Below are positions 48,325-58,178 of a DNA stretch of 64,000 nt, piece after piece. The notes beneath the pieces are model-generated. The model ran no database searches. It was given only the letters and a program-made list of their open reading frames with translations, and was not told where the DNA came from. The stretch spans positions 15,403,001-15,467,000 of the forward strand of contig NC_135155.1 in assembly GCF_050948215.1 (NCBI RefSeq), read 5' to 3'. A program made the position numbers and the translations under genes. Origin of the DNA: Halictus rubicundus (Eukaryota > Arthropoda > Insecta > Hymenoptera > Halictidae). The stretch's first letter is position 1, and every line of letters starts with the position of its first letter.

Positions 48325-49654
48325 CACTATTACTACCGCGACCGGTCAAATGACCGTTTTTAAAATTTCGATTAGAATTTCCTATATACAACGTAATTGA
48401 ATCGGCTTTAAACTTCGCGACTTTTCCTAAAATATGCGTATAATACATTTTTCAATATTCACTTCTTTTTTTATTGGTTATTTTCTGAGAAAAATTTGTA
48501 GTCTGTCTTACCTACCGCGACCGGTCATTTGTCCGGTAGAACGATTTATATCTTTTTGTAATAGTATTCTTTCAAAGACTCAATTCGGAAACTATAAAGT
48601 CGTTAGAAACGAAAGGTAATGCAGTTGTGGCATGATTTTAGCCGAGAAGTGCCTTCCAGGGATTGCTTTACGGCACTTCAAAGTGTTTACAGTTCTCGCT
48701 CGCCTATCGGCCTCGCGGTGTTTATTTGCCTGATTGGTATCCGAAGCGGTCCAGAACCTCGGATTTTCTTACACCGTCTTATCTACTATGACTGTAAAAT
48801 AAACAAAATCATAGCCGAAGGGGATGCCTAGACGTCTTCTCACGAATTCAAATCAGTAAAGTCTTGTGACCTGAACAGAGAGCATCGAAACGTGAAAGTT
48901 ACAAGGAGCATATTCGGCAGTCTTTTACTATTTTGTATTCTTATTCTATTATTATTCTACTTTTATTTTATATTGTATTACGTGTTATAAGTGTCATTTT
49001 CAAAAAAGTGAACAAACCAACGATACTTCGCAGTAAGTTTCACATTTTATCTTTTGTTCATTTTTTTATCCATCTTGATTTACATTTTCATATTTTACTT
49101 TTTATTTTATCCCTTGAATATTCATTCCCAAAATGTCAAGACGTTCGAAGAGTGTAAATTTATCATTAGAGAAAATAAATAATATTGATGAAGAGTGCGA
49201 TTTGAAAATGACAATGCGGAAAATTATGATCTATTTGAGACCGACTCGAACACCGATGAGGACGAAGAGAATGTTTCGAACGTACGTAGAGGACGAAAGA
49301 GAAGCAGATTTTTAGTTAGTTCCGATAGTGAGAATGAGGAAGAGGTAATCGAAACTGCTGTAGACGAAACTGTTCGGCAAGTAGTAAAAGAAGGGTCTAA
49401 TCCTGGAAGAGCACGTATTCATAATATTTTTAGGGGAACATCAGGCCCAACAGGGTATAGTAAACGAAATATTATGCGGTGAAAACGAATAAAATGTACA
49501 TTATATACTCCTAACTAAAAGAAACTATATTTTTATACTGTCAAATTGGCTATTATCTTCATTCTATATTAAAAAATATAAGTTGTGCTAAAGACCGGTC
49601 ATTTGACCGGTCGCGGTAGGTATAGGTATACGTGAAGTGTCGGTAGGAATAGTG
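48325..49654 (+). mobile_element. piggyBac-type transposon, internally deleted, nested in family B
   Basis: Flanked by TTAA direct repeats. Left terminus CACTATTACTACCGCGACCG then GTCAAATGACCG; right terminus (inverted) CACTATTCCTACCGACACTT, with the CCGCGACCGGTCAAATGACC block repeated after an extra stretch of about 28 bp. A third copy of the block lies near 48513. It carries the start of a transposase gene (49133-49482) but nothing for the catalytic core, so it is non-autonomous. The TTAA target, terminus pattern and encoded peptide together assign it to the piggyBac superfamily. Confidence 0.85.
49133..49482 (+). pseudogene. Truncated, frameshifted piggyBac-type transposase N-terminus
   Basis: The ATG at 49133 begins MSRRSKSVNLSLEKIN; near 49198 the frame shifts by one base. 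The new frame continues through an acidic stretch with DLFETDSNTDEDEE and SSDSENEEE, then RIHNIFRGTSGPTGYSKRNI, and stops at 49480-49482. An acidic N-terminus followed by a GP-x-x-YxKRN-type motif is characteristic of piggyBac transposases before the DDE domain. The DDE core and the C-terminal Cys-rich domain are absent, so the product cannot be an active transposase. Confidence 0.75.
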
Positions 49655-49718
49655 TTAAATAACTTACTTTGATTTTATGGAATTTTTCGGGTTTTTAGTT
49701 TGGCGTTCAAAGTGTTAA

Positions 49719-50169
49719 TAGTCACCGTGAAAGTTTAAGTGCCGCCGAAACTGCGGAATCCCGACGCGGAAACGAGAACGCGGACGTTGATGCGGGGATT
49801 ATCCGCGCGGGGTAGTACACGTTCCGATGGGGGTGGAGGTTGTTTTATGAGAATTGCTGGTGATTCGAATTTGTAGGTGGAAATGGAGGTTTGTGGAGTT
49901 CGACGGTTTTTGGGGTTCACAGGATTTTTTGGAGGGGGAAGGCGTTTAGGTTGGAACAGAGCCGGGGAGAACGTTTTCGAGAAGGGAGTCACCTCGAATC
50001 AGGAATGACCCCTTTCTAGGAAATACAAATATTTTCGGGACGCCCTGTACGTGACCAACAAAATTTGTTCGCATATCTACGATCTATGAAAATGTTACGG
50101 AAATTGTCATGATAAACTTTGCTTCCCCCGTTTTTGTAACATTGATTTTTAATCTCAGATTTGGGAATT
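49719..50169. other. Spacer, nothing recognised
   Basis: No gene seen; G-rich around 49830-49950. Lies between the nested transposon and the tRNA terminator. Confidence 0.35.
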
Positions 50170-50178
50170 AAAAAAAAA
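50170..50178 (-). terminator. Pol III terminator of tRNA-Met
   Basis: A run of nine A on the + strand (T9 on the transcribed strand) one base after the tRNA discriminator base. Confidence 0.9.
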
Positions 50179-50179
50179 C

Positions 50180-50252
50180 TGCTCCGGGTGAGGATCGAAC
50201 TCACGACCTTAAGATTATGAGACTTACGCGCTACCTACTGCGCCACCGAAGC
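50180..50252 (-). tRNA. tRNA-Met (CAT), elongator
   Basis: Reading the minus strand, 73 nt fold as a full cloverleaf. The acceptor arm pairs GCTTCGG with CCGGAGC with discriminator A (one G-T pair). The D arm contains the A-box-like TGGCGCAGTAGGTAGCGCG. The anticodon loop CTCATAA holds CAT. The T arm is GTGAG-TTCGATC-CTCAC. The T-T pair closing the anticodon stem is also usual in animal elongator tRNA-Met. It lacks initiator features (no AGCA acceptor start, no run of GC pairs in the anticodon stem). No intron. A poly-T terminator follows at once, supporting an active gene. Confidence 0.96.
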
Positions 50253-50254
50253 CT

Positions 50255-50419
50255 GCGGGACTGTTCCAATTTCCGCGTATAAAACGTTTAGTAATCTATT
50301 AAATACAAATGTTGTAATGTAACAAATATTTGTGTAATATTTCTTGCAATTTCTTTGAAGTAATGCCACAAAAATTTCTTGCGGTGCTTCAGAGTCGCCA
50401 TTCGAGTGTTAAGGGTTAA
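50255..50419 (+). mobile_element. Family D fragment abutting the tRNA gene
   Basis: Matches the right two-thirds of family D (CGTTTAGTAATCTATTAAAT, TTTCTTGCAATTTCTTTGAA, CTTCAGAGTCGCCATTCGAG) and ends AAGGG-TTAA at 50416-50419. The left third is missing; similarity stops a few bases from the tRNA 5' end. Confidence 0.65.
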
Positions 50420-51793
50420 TAATGTTTCGAATGAACGTTTGTATGCCGTGAACGTGTTAACAATGTTTGGAATAAATGTTAATTATGTTTTCGGTACATT
50501 TTTTGGTGTTCGATTGCAGGTACTGTGGAAGGGTCTATCGAAAGAGAATTTGGCGTAGCATTCGCAATCTAATGATAATAACACGAGCTGAAAAACGACC
50601 TGTTTGTGTACCTGCGATCCGTAACACGTATTTGGGCGGTAAAGGATCGCGATTTAATAGTGTGGCGCGGGCAAAATACTCGATAAAGATTGATGTATTG
50701 CCGGTTTCCCAATGTTCCACGCGGCCGAGGGAGCACAAAGAACCCACCAATACACAAGCTGGCGAGGCACGATTTGTTCCTCGGTTTTCGATCGGAAACG
50801 GTTACGGCACGCGTCACGGACATGTCTGTGTGTTGTTTCATTCATATTCTAAAAACGGTTGTAATACAGACGTTACGAGGATAATTGTAATACAATTTTA
50901 TATAAATACGCTGACACACTAAGAAAATTGAATTACATCATTCAAAAATCACTCAAAAAACTACAATCGTGGCACTCAAAATTATTATTTATAATTTTAT
51001 TTTGTGTCGAAACTTATTACAGGGATCATCAGTCACCCGTCAAATGGTGTAATTGTATGGAAAATGATGGGGATTATTTTCTTTTATTTATTATTATGAA
51101 GCCATAGCCACGAATTAATTAGTACACCTAATCTTGTGGACCGCTAAAGCTAGAATCATTGATTAATATATTACCCTATATATTTTCTTTAGGCTGTGAC
51201 TAGTAGACCAATTGCAAGTAGTAGAATTGCAACGATCAATTGCAAGAATCGGGAGCTAGATAGAAATTTCTCCTATTTTTTAATTTCAATAAGTTAAAAT
51301 TAGGTAGTATGTTGACATTATTATTGAATAATAGCTTTCCTTCTACTGTGCTCTTTCTACTCTTTCTACTTATTAGTTCTTCTCCGAAGGACAAAATTCG
51401 CAGTCTGATGACGACCAGTCCAGTGATAAAACGTCTTTAAAAAAAAAAATAATGTACGCCGTGAAATAATAATTGAATTCTATAGACCGTACGGTAGAAC
51501 GATGTAAAATCGAGTCGTGTACAACTTCGTTTACTAAAGTTGTCAAAGCAGGTAGCGGAAGTTTATTTCTGGAACACGCAGCGTGTCATTTGTTTGAAGC
51601 GGAGCACTGCATAGGAATCTACCGTGATTAACAACGTAGACTGTATTACAAAATATGATTGTCAATCACACTGCAATTTTCTTCCCCTGCATTCTATTCG
51701 TTGGTCTCCAATGTTCACATCACGTTACGAATTATTTGTGATCGTTAGATTGCGGATTTTATACATTCATACAAACATAATTTAAAACATTTA
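50420..51793. other. AT-rich spacer
   Basis: A GC-richer piece at 50520-50860 gives frames of up to 148 codons with no recognised domain. The rest is AT-rich with no feature seen. Confidence 0.35.
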
Positions 51794-52041
51794 TTAACCC
51801 TTTGCACTCGAAGCTATTTTAACTCCAAAACAGAACATTTCTTCCGACCTAGAATATTTCTCTTCCACATATTCTTCTTCAAGTTATACATACGAAAATG
51901 GTGCAATTTACTCGTACAGTACTGAAGTGTTTAGTAATTTATTAAATACGAACAAATTTGATATTGTAAAAAATATTTTGAATAATGATACAGCAATTTT
52001 TAGTGGTGCCTTACAGTCACCATTCGAGTGCCAAGGGTTAA
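51794..52041 (+). mobile_element. Family D TTAA element, intact
   Basis: TTAA at 51794-51797 and 52038-52041; termini CCCTTTGCACTCGAAG and inverted CCCTTGGCACTCGAATG. 248 bp, non-coding. It serves as the uninterrupted reference for the nested copy at 5561. Confidence 0.88.
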
Positions 52042-55013
52042 AACAAGGATAATTACAAAGATCAAAAAATTACAAGTCTTTAAATTTTCTACAACACTTA
52101 TCACAATAAAAATCATCATAAAATAACCTCAGCATCCGCCACCCATCAGGACAAAAATTTCCAACCAGCATCTTTCGCACGAATCATCCTCCATAATAAT
52201 ACCAGAGCCTCGGAACAATCGCCGAGCAAAATCGTCGAAAATAGGTCGTCGCTGGTTAATCTCTCGCAACATCCTCGAGCATGGTGGTGTAAAAAAAAAG
52301 GGCCAGGGAGAGCAGGAGAACGAGAACGAGAAAGAGAGCGAGCGAGAGAGAGAGGGCTGGCCGAGTTCCTCGAAGTCAGCGAGTGCGTCCTTGACTTCCG
52401 GCCGACCCTTTACAACCCTTCTTTGCATTCAGTGGCCTCGAAAGCGTACCCTTTCACCCTGCGCTGCCCTCGCCACCGTAACCAAAAGAGCCCCCAAACA
52501 AACAGGCATTTCCATGGTTACGCGCAATTACCGGGGTTGACCAACGACTAACTACCCGCCTTTGAGTTTCCACCTTGAAGAACGAGCAGCAACGCCGCCG
52601 GTAAGCAAATCGGTCAGGGGTCTCGAAATCGAACGCGTAGCAGAAAACTCTAGCGAACGGGGAGAGAGACAGAGAGAGAAAAAGAGAGTGAGAGAGGGAG
52701 AGAGAGACCAGCCAATATGCAGTAAATTCGCGCGATCGCGCGTGCCCTAGTTTTGATCTATTTCCCCTTTAACGCGTGCCATCTTTCTCTCTTTTTCCCT
52801 TTCTCTCTCTCTCTGTCTCTCTCTCTTTCCCTCTTCGCTCCTCTTTCTCTCATCCCCGAGCATCCTTTTTATGGATTACATTTATGCCCGGCCGGTGTTA
52901 TCGATAACCACGCAGCCGCATAAGGCATAAGGAATCGAGCATGAATTTTACTTGGAGGATACGGTCGCCTATTCGTAGTACTGTTGCTCGTGGACTGCGA
53001 AATTTATCGTCGAAGGTAGAACTGTTACCCGAGGCCTAGGGGATGATTCTCCGCGTGGGGTGGTCGTTCTGTTCGGTTTCCTGAGGAATAGGTGAACGAG
53101 CCGTGTCCGAGGAATGATGAGGGAAGAGGGAGAGCTGGTGTTTATGGTTTTTGGATGGTTGTGGTTGCGAAGCGATTGTGAATTTTGCCAGTGAAAATTG
53201 AAGTTTTGAGAATTTAGTCACGGTAAAGTTATTCAGTGTTTTATATAATAATTGTCTTAATCTTTATATTAATTATCGTACTTACTGAAAGCGGGGGTTA
53301 AATAAAAACGTATTTCCTCTCTGAATAATTTTAATAAATTTTCGAACAACGCTAGAATGGCCCTTCTATATCGTTAGAATTGTTGAGAGAAAATTAAGAA
53401 ATAAAGGATTCTAGAAGATTAAGATTTTAGGCGGAGTTATTCAATGTTCTATTTAATGATTGTTTTAACGGGCGTACAAACAAACAACCCCTTTATTGTA
53501 GACTGTTAGGATCGGTAAGAAAATGGTGGTATAAAATCGTGGATATAAATTGGCATAAATTATGGCACGTTCATGAGATTGCCAGGGGGGCGAGCTACCG
53601 ACAATTTATTTTCGACGAAGCGGTTTTCAATTTCATCTTTCCAGACTCTATTCCTGTAGTTCGAGGGTCCATAGCGGTGGTAGTCCCGCAGGAAAAAAAA
53701 TCAATGGCATCCATTCCATTGACATGCACGAATGTGTTCAAGTCCAAGGTCAATAGTCCTTTTGAAATCAATCTTCCCGCAGCTCTAGTTGCGGACATTT
53801 TCGAACTATACATATATCTCCCCCTGTATTCTTTCTCCGCGTCTCTAACTATGCATTGTTAAGAAAAAAAAAAGAACAATTTCCATGTAACTTACTACTG
53901 TTTTATTCATACATTTTTACGCAGCAAATTTTTTACATATTTACAGGAACGAAGTCTGTCACTTCTCGGTGATTGACCTTCAACTTGACCTTTCAACAAA
54001 GTAAGACTAAATATGGAAAGCCTCATCGAAACATTTTTTTTTGTTCAACTTATCGTGTTTGAAAAATCGTGGACACTAATTTCTCGATTTGTTGATTTTT
54101 TTAAACCAATTTTTCAAGTAGCGGTCTTCCTGTTGCTCCTGATGGAACGGATAGCGATTTAAATTGTTTGCCAACAACTAAGAAGTGAAATAACAATTTT
54201 TATTTCCTGGGTCAAGGCGGACCCAGGCGTGCACGATTGTCTTACAGATTGCCATAGACAAGGGAAACTTGTGTAAGCTAAATTCTATTCTTTTAGCAAC
54301 CAGTTGAAATTATTGATCCATAAAATGATCAACCCCTTGCCGTTCTTCAAGGCTCCAATAATTCGAACTTCTTTGCCTTCGATTATTCCGTAGAAGGGAA
54401 GAGTAAAGTTACATTTAATGTTTAAATGCTGGATACGAGAAATCGAAAGTCGTAGGATCCTGTCGCCGATTTAAAGATCGAAAGATCGGTAGAAATTTTT
54501 GCGGAGGGAATAAACGATTTTCGCGGATGTCGATGTCGGACACACCCTCCCGTCTTCGGCGGCAGTGTAACCTATCTCGAAGGGCCCCGCTATGAATTCC
54601 TCACAATGGAAGGCTTGTATAGCGGATATTTTATCGCTTATGGGTGGGTACCACGGTGTGCCACGGCTGATTTACATAATAGTAGCCGGTACCGAAGCAT
54701 GCGACTTACAACTATGGCTATATAAAACCGCGACTCATCATGATTTATGCATGGACAAAGCCGTCGTGCGTCTGTCGTCCACCCATACACGCGTATACTA
54801 CAATTTTCATCCGGATATCCGTTTTTATTTCTTCTTACACTATTGTTCTCTCTTCGCACCCGACGGAAAGGGGAAAACGCACTTTTCCAACTCTGACAAA
54901 AGCGGATAGGACTCGAGGTGGTTGACATCGATTTTTTAATGCACTTTTGCACGGCGGTGGTACGCATGTTGCCAAGCATTAGGTGTTAATACTTAAAGAC
55001 AGTTACGTACCTT
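52042..55013. other. Spacer with GA/CT-rich island
   Basis: GA-rich at 52310-52360 and 52660-52710 and CT-rich at 52785-52850, within a GC-rich island at 52130-53050. A 107-codon frame at 53539-53862 and its 72-codon antisense partner are complex in composition, but I cannot assign either. A CCTGGGTCAAGGCGGACCCAGG palindrome at about 54208 resembles the family F centre and may be a relic. Confidence 0.35.
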
Positions 55014-55325
55014 CAATATCCAGTGTAAGCTTGAAATAGCAGTGTCTCGTTCACAATGTGTTGGAACGAAAGTGCGTAGCGTTTTTAGACTAAGATTCAA
55101 AGATAACATTAAAATATTAAAATAATTTGCCACGAATGGTTGCCGGTTCCATCAAGAATGATTATTTTTCAATATCCAGTGTAAGCTTGAAATAGCAGTG
55201 TCCCGTTCACAATGTGTTGGAACGAAAGTGCGTAGCGTTTTTAGACTAAGATTCAAAGATAACATTAAAATATTAAAATAATTTGCCACGAATGGTTGCC
55301 GGTTCCATCAAGAATGATTATTTTT
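55014..55325. repeat. Recent 156-bp tandem duplication
   Basis: CCAGTGTAAGCTTGAAATAG recurs 156 bp later. I see a single difference between the two copies (GTCTCGTTC versus GTCCCGTTC), so the duplication is recent. Non-coding. Confidence 0.93.
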
Positions 55326-56030
55326 GGCGTTCGATTAAGATCGTCCGAAAGTAACAGAAATTGGATTCCAATTCAAAGATGAAATTGATAACTCCATAAA
55401 TTTTCATTGCGATGATTAAACTCCTTTTTGGGGGATGATTCGCGCGGAAGTCAACGTGTCGAAGACCACCATTTCGGGTTCTTCCGTTGTGAGAAACTCT
55501 GCGAAGCTGTGCGGTTAATCGAGGCGGCAAGGGTCGCAGGAAATCGATCATTATTCCGGTATAATTAATGATATGCAAACGACTTGAGCGAATCAAGGGC
55601 ATGATTTATTCGCGCGCCGAACGACGACGACGACGAGCAGATGTAACCTGATTTGACGGCGGCGCTCACGCCCAGTGATTCCGAGATTAATTCAGTGAAC
55701 ATGAACGAGCAACTAGCTGGCAACCTATCGGTTAAATGTCCTCCCTTAACGCGGCGATAAATTAAATAAACCCACCGCGCAGATGGGCGCTGTCGAACCG
55801 CGATTAACCGCGATGCAATCCAAAATTTTGAAAAACGCCAGACTGCAACTTAGCCTTCGTTTAATTCTCTACAGCAATTGCAACAACCGGGACACAAATG
55901 CGAACGTTAACGATCTAAATTCTTTAGAATTTTATACTCTAGCATTTTTTAGTTGTGACTCATTGTACATGGAAATAGTTGTGATCGGGAAGAAGCCACT
56001 TGCAGTTAGGAATTATACTTCTTATATTTC
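55326..56030. other. Spacer, nothing recognised
   Basis: No supported gene; contains a GACGAC run near 55622. Confidence 0.35.
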
Positions 56031-56109
56031 TTAACCCTTTGCACTCGGATGTCCCCTCTAAGGGAACATTATGAGTCTAGAATCGATGGCTCCGAGCGGA
56101 AAGGGTTAA
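56031..56109. mobile_element. Very short family D-like TTAA element
   Basis: 79 bp between TTAA at 56031-56034 and 56106-56109. Ends CCCTTTGCACTCGGATG and inverted CCCTTTCCGCTCGGAGC are inverted copies. A TGTCCCCTCTAAGGGAACA palindrome lies inside. It shares the CCCTTTGCACTCG terminus with family D but has almost no interior. Confidence 0.65.
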
Positions 56110-56162
56110 TAAATAAAGAGCGATACCGAGCATAAGTATTCAGTTCCCTGCAATTGGCTGAA

Positions 56163-56361
56163 AGCGACTATTTTGCACTACTTCATAAAAACAACAAGAA
56201 CGTGCTACCCACATTTCTAGCAATATTTTAAAAATAATATATACCCAAAGAAATAAATTTGCTGAATAATTTCTTACGTGTGCATCCTTAGAATCTTAAT
56301 AATATTACATTAAAAATATTAGAACCCGTCGTTTTGACGGGTCCCGTAAATCTAGTGTTAA
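56163..56361 (-). mobile_element. Family A element, left end lost
   Basis: Right end intact (ACCCGTCGTTTTGACGGGT palindrome, CCGTAAATCTAGTG, TTAA at 56358-56361); the interior matches family A back to about 56163, where the left terminus is missing. Confidence 0.72.
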
Positions 56362-56857
56362 CAGGGGTGTATTCTAATTTGCGAACAAATCTCGTAGTCG
56401 TATCGATTTTGTCGGACATTTTCGAAAAATCGAGCACCGTGCAACGCGTCGAGAGCAAGTAGCCATTCGAACAAAACGAGGACGATCCACGGTTGACCCG
56501 TGTCTCGGAAGATCTCCCTCTCCCTGTTCGTGAAAGTCTATGGGGGTGGGACGCGGAGCAGCACGCGCGATATTCCCCCTCGGAAAAAGAAGTATCTTGC
56601 GTAATTAAGCAACGCAGCCGTAATGTATCCAGCGTGCAGGAGCGGCCATATTGCCCCCGGTGTGGGGTGACGATGGGAGGGTAGCAGAGGGTAGCAGAGA
56701 GGGTAGGGGAGGAGGGTAGATAGGGTGGAGGCCGCGCGTATCGAAGTACCAGAGCGGAGGGTTGCTACCGGCGAAGATGGAAGGGTGAAGGGAGCCGAAG
56801 AAAACGAGGAAGGAGAGCAAGACGACTAGGCGAGACTGAGAACAAGCTGAAGAGGGA

Positions 56858-56888
<31 letters not shown>

Positions 56889-57672
56889 GAGAGTGGTACT
56901 GGAAGACGATAGAGGAGGATCGGAGGGCAGAGCGAGGGTAATGATATGCCGGAGCACCGTCTCGACCCTTCATCGGCCCGCAAGGGTGGGAGCCGAGGCT
57001 CTCTCCGGCTCGTTTCAGCGGCTTCTTCTTCTTCTTCTTCTTCCTCCTCCTCCTCCTCTTCTTACCAACCAGACCCGACACCGTCTTACTTCTTTCTTCT
57101 TTTTTATTTAATTCACCGGCAGCAATTACAGCCACGAGACACCCGCGCCAAGATCTACCCCCTTACCCGACGCGCGAGCCCCTTTTCTTCGCTTTCTTTT
57201 GAGAGAACCGCCATCGCCCGGGAAACCCTGGACGCCCGGATACCAAAGAGATAATATTCCTCTGAAACTCGGGGAAATTGGGTTCCCGACCGGACCCGGT
57301 TCTCCTCGCGATTGACGCCGTGTTCCCGCGAGTCAGAGCATCGCCGAGAAATTTTGAACGAACAGTTTCGAGCAGCGGAGAATGGAAAATATTTATTTAA
57401 CGATAAGTTTTTTACGGTGGTTCGCGTTACTTTGTAAAGATTACAAGAATGTATGCATCCACAATTTTTGGGCATTCTGCTTTGTAATGTACAGGGTGAA
57501 TGTTTTCACGGTACAGATGAGAGAAGAAATTGTTATGATGCTTACCGAATTCGTCTTAATGTCCACTGAGAGATCGTTGGAAAAATGATGGGTTTGTTTC
57601 TAACAAAGATTCAACAAATCTTTATGAAATCTCCTGAGAAAAAGAGTTGACAAAATATTTACTGTAATCGTA
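56362..57672. other. GC-rich island with GA and CTT repeats
   Basis: GC-rich from 56450 to 57350 with a GA run at about 56858-56890 and a CTT/CCT run at about 57024-57060. Frames of up to 176 codons are low complexity (poly-Lys, poly-Ser, Leu/Ser runs). It could be a promoter or untranslated exon of an unseen transcript. Confidence 0.3.
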
Positions 57673-57893
57673 TTAACACTGGGTTTACGGGCACCGTCAA
57701 ATTGACGGGTTTTAATATTTTTAATTTATAATTATTAAGATTGGAAGGATGAGATGAGAAATTATTTAGCAAATTTATTTCTTTGGGTATATATTACTTT
57801 AAAAATATTGTTAAAACTGTGGGTAACGCGTTCTAGTTATTTTTATAAAGTAATGTGGAATAATAACTTTCAGTGCTCCGTAAACCTAGTGTT

Positions 57894-57895
<2 letters not shown>
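57673..57895 (+). mobile_element. Family A TTAA element
   Basis: TTAA at 57673-57676 and 57892-57895; termini CACTGGGTTTACGG and inverted CACTAGGTTTACGG; palindrome CACCGTCAAATTGACGGG. 223 bp, non-coding. Confidence 0.86.

Positions 57896-57897
<2 letters not shown>

Positions 57898-57927
<30 letters not shown>
57898..57927. repeat. CT microsatellite directly beside a family A element
   Basis: About 14 TC units beginning four bases after the element's right TTAA. Confidence 0.9.
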
Positions 57928-57929
<2 letters not shown>

Positions 57930-57992
57930 GCCTCCTGTGGTACACTTCATAACAAAATTTTCGAACGGCCAACTATTGTTTCGAAACACTAT

Positions 57993-58178
57993 TTAACCCC
58001 CTGTCCTACAGCAACGAGTCAGATTCTGAACGGAGTCTAACGAATATGTGTGTTGTTAATTTCCTTTAAATCGAGATAAAATTTTATTTTGTTGTAGTTG
58101 ATCTTTTTTCCATGAAATTCTGAAACGAAGAATTTCTAATCATTATAATCACAAAATAAATGACAGTGCAAGGGGTTG
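57993..58178. mobile_element. Short family G-like element
   Basis: Left TTAACCCCCTGTCCTACAG; right (inverted) TCAACCCCTTGCACTGTCAT. Ends are similar to each other and to family G at 27079. About 186 bp, non-coding. Confidence 0.45.

Larger units (their letters stand above)
48142..49718 (-). mobile_element. Family B element split by a piggyBac-type insertion
   Basis: Left part 48142-48324 starts TTAACACGTTGACTGCC with the near-palindrome GTCACCCATATGTGGCTGAC. The right part from 49655 ends TTTGGCGTTCAAAGTG-TTAA (49715-49718). In intact B copies these parts join at CATTAAATAAC; here TTAA (48321-48324 and 49655-49658) flanks a 1.33-kb insertion. B itself sits at the TTAA ending family C. Confidence 0.85.

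Noticed and set aside
53539..53862. 107-codon frame and its antisense partner
   Set aside because: Composition is complex, and I tried to match it to known insect secreted and enzyme families without success; evidence too thin to call either strand.
56605..57135. 176-codon minus-strand frame
   Set aside because: Composed largely of microsatellite translations (poly-Lys/Arg and Leu/Ser runs).
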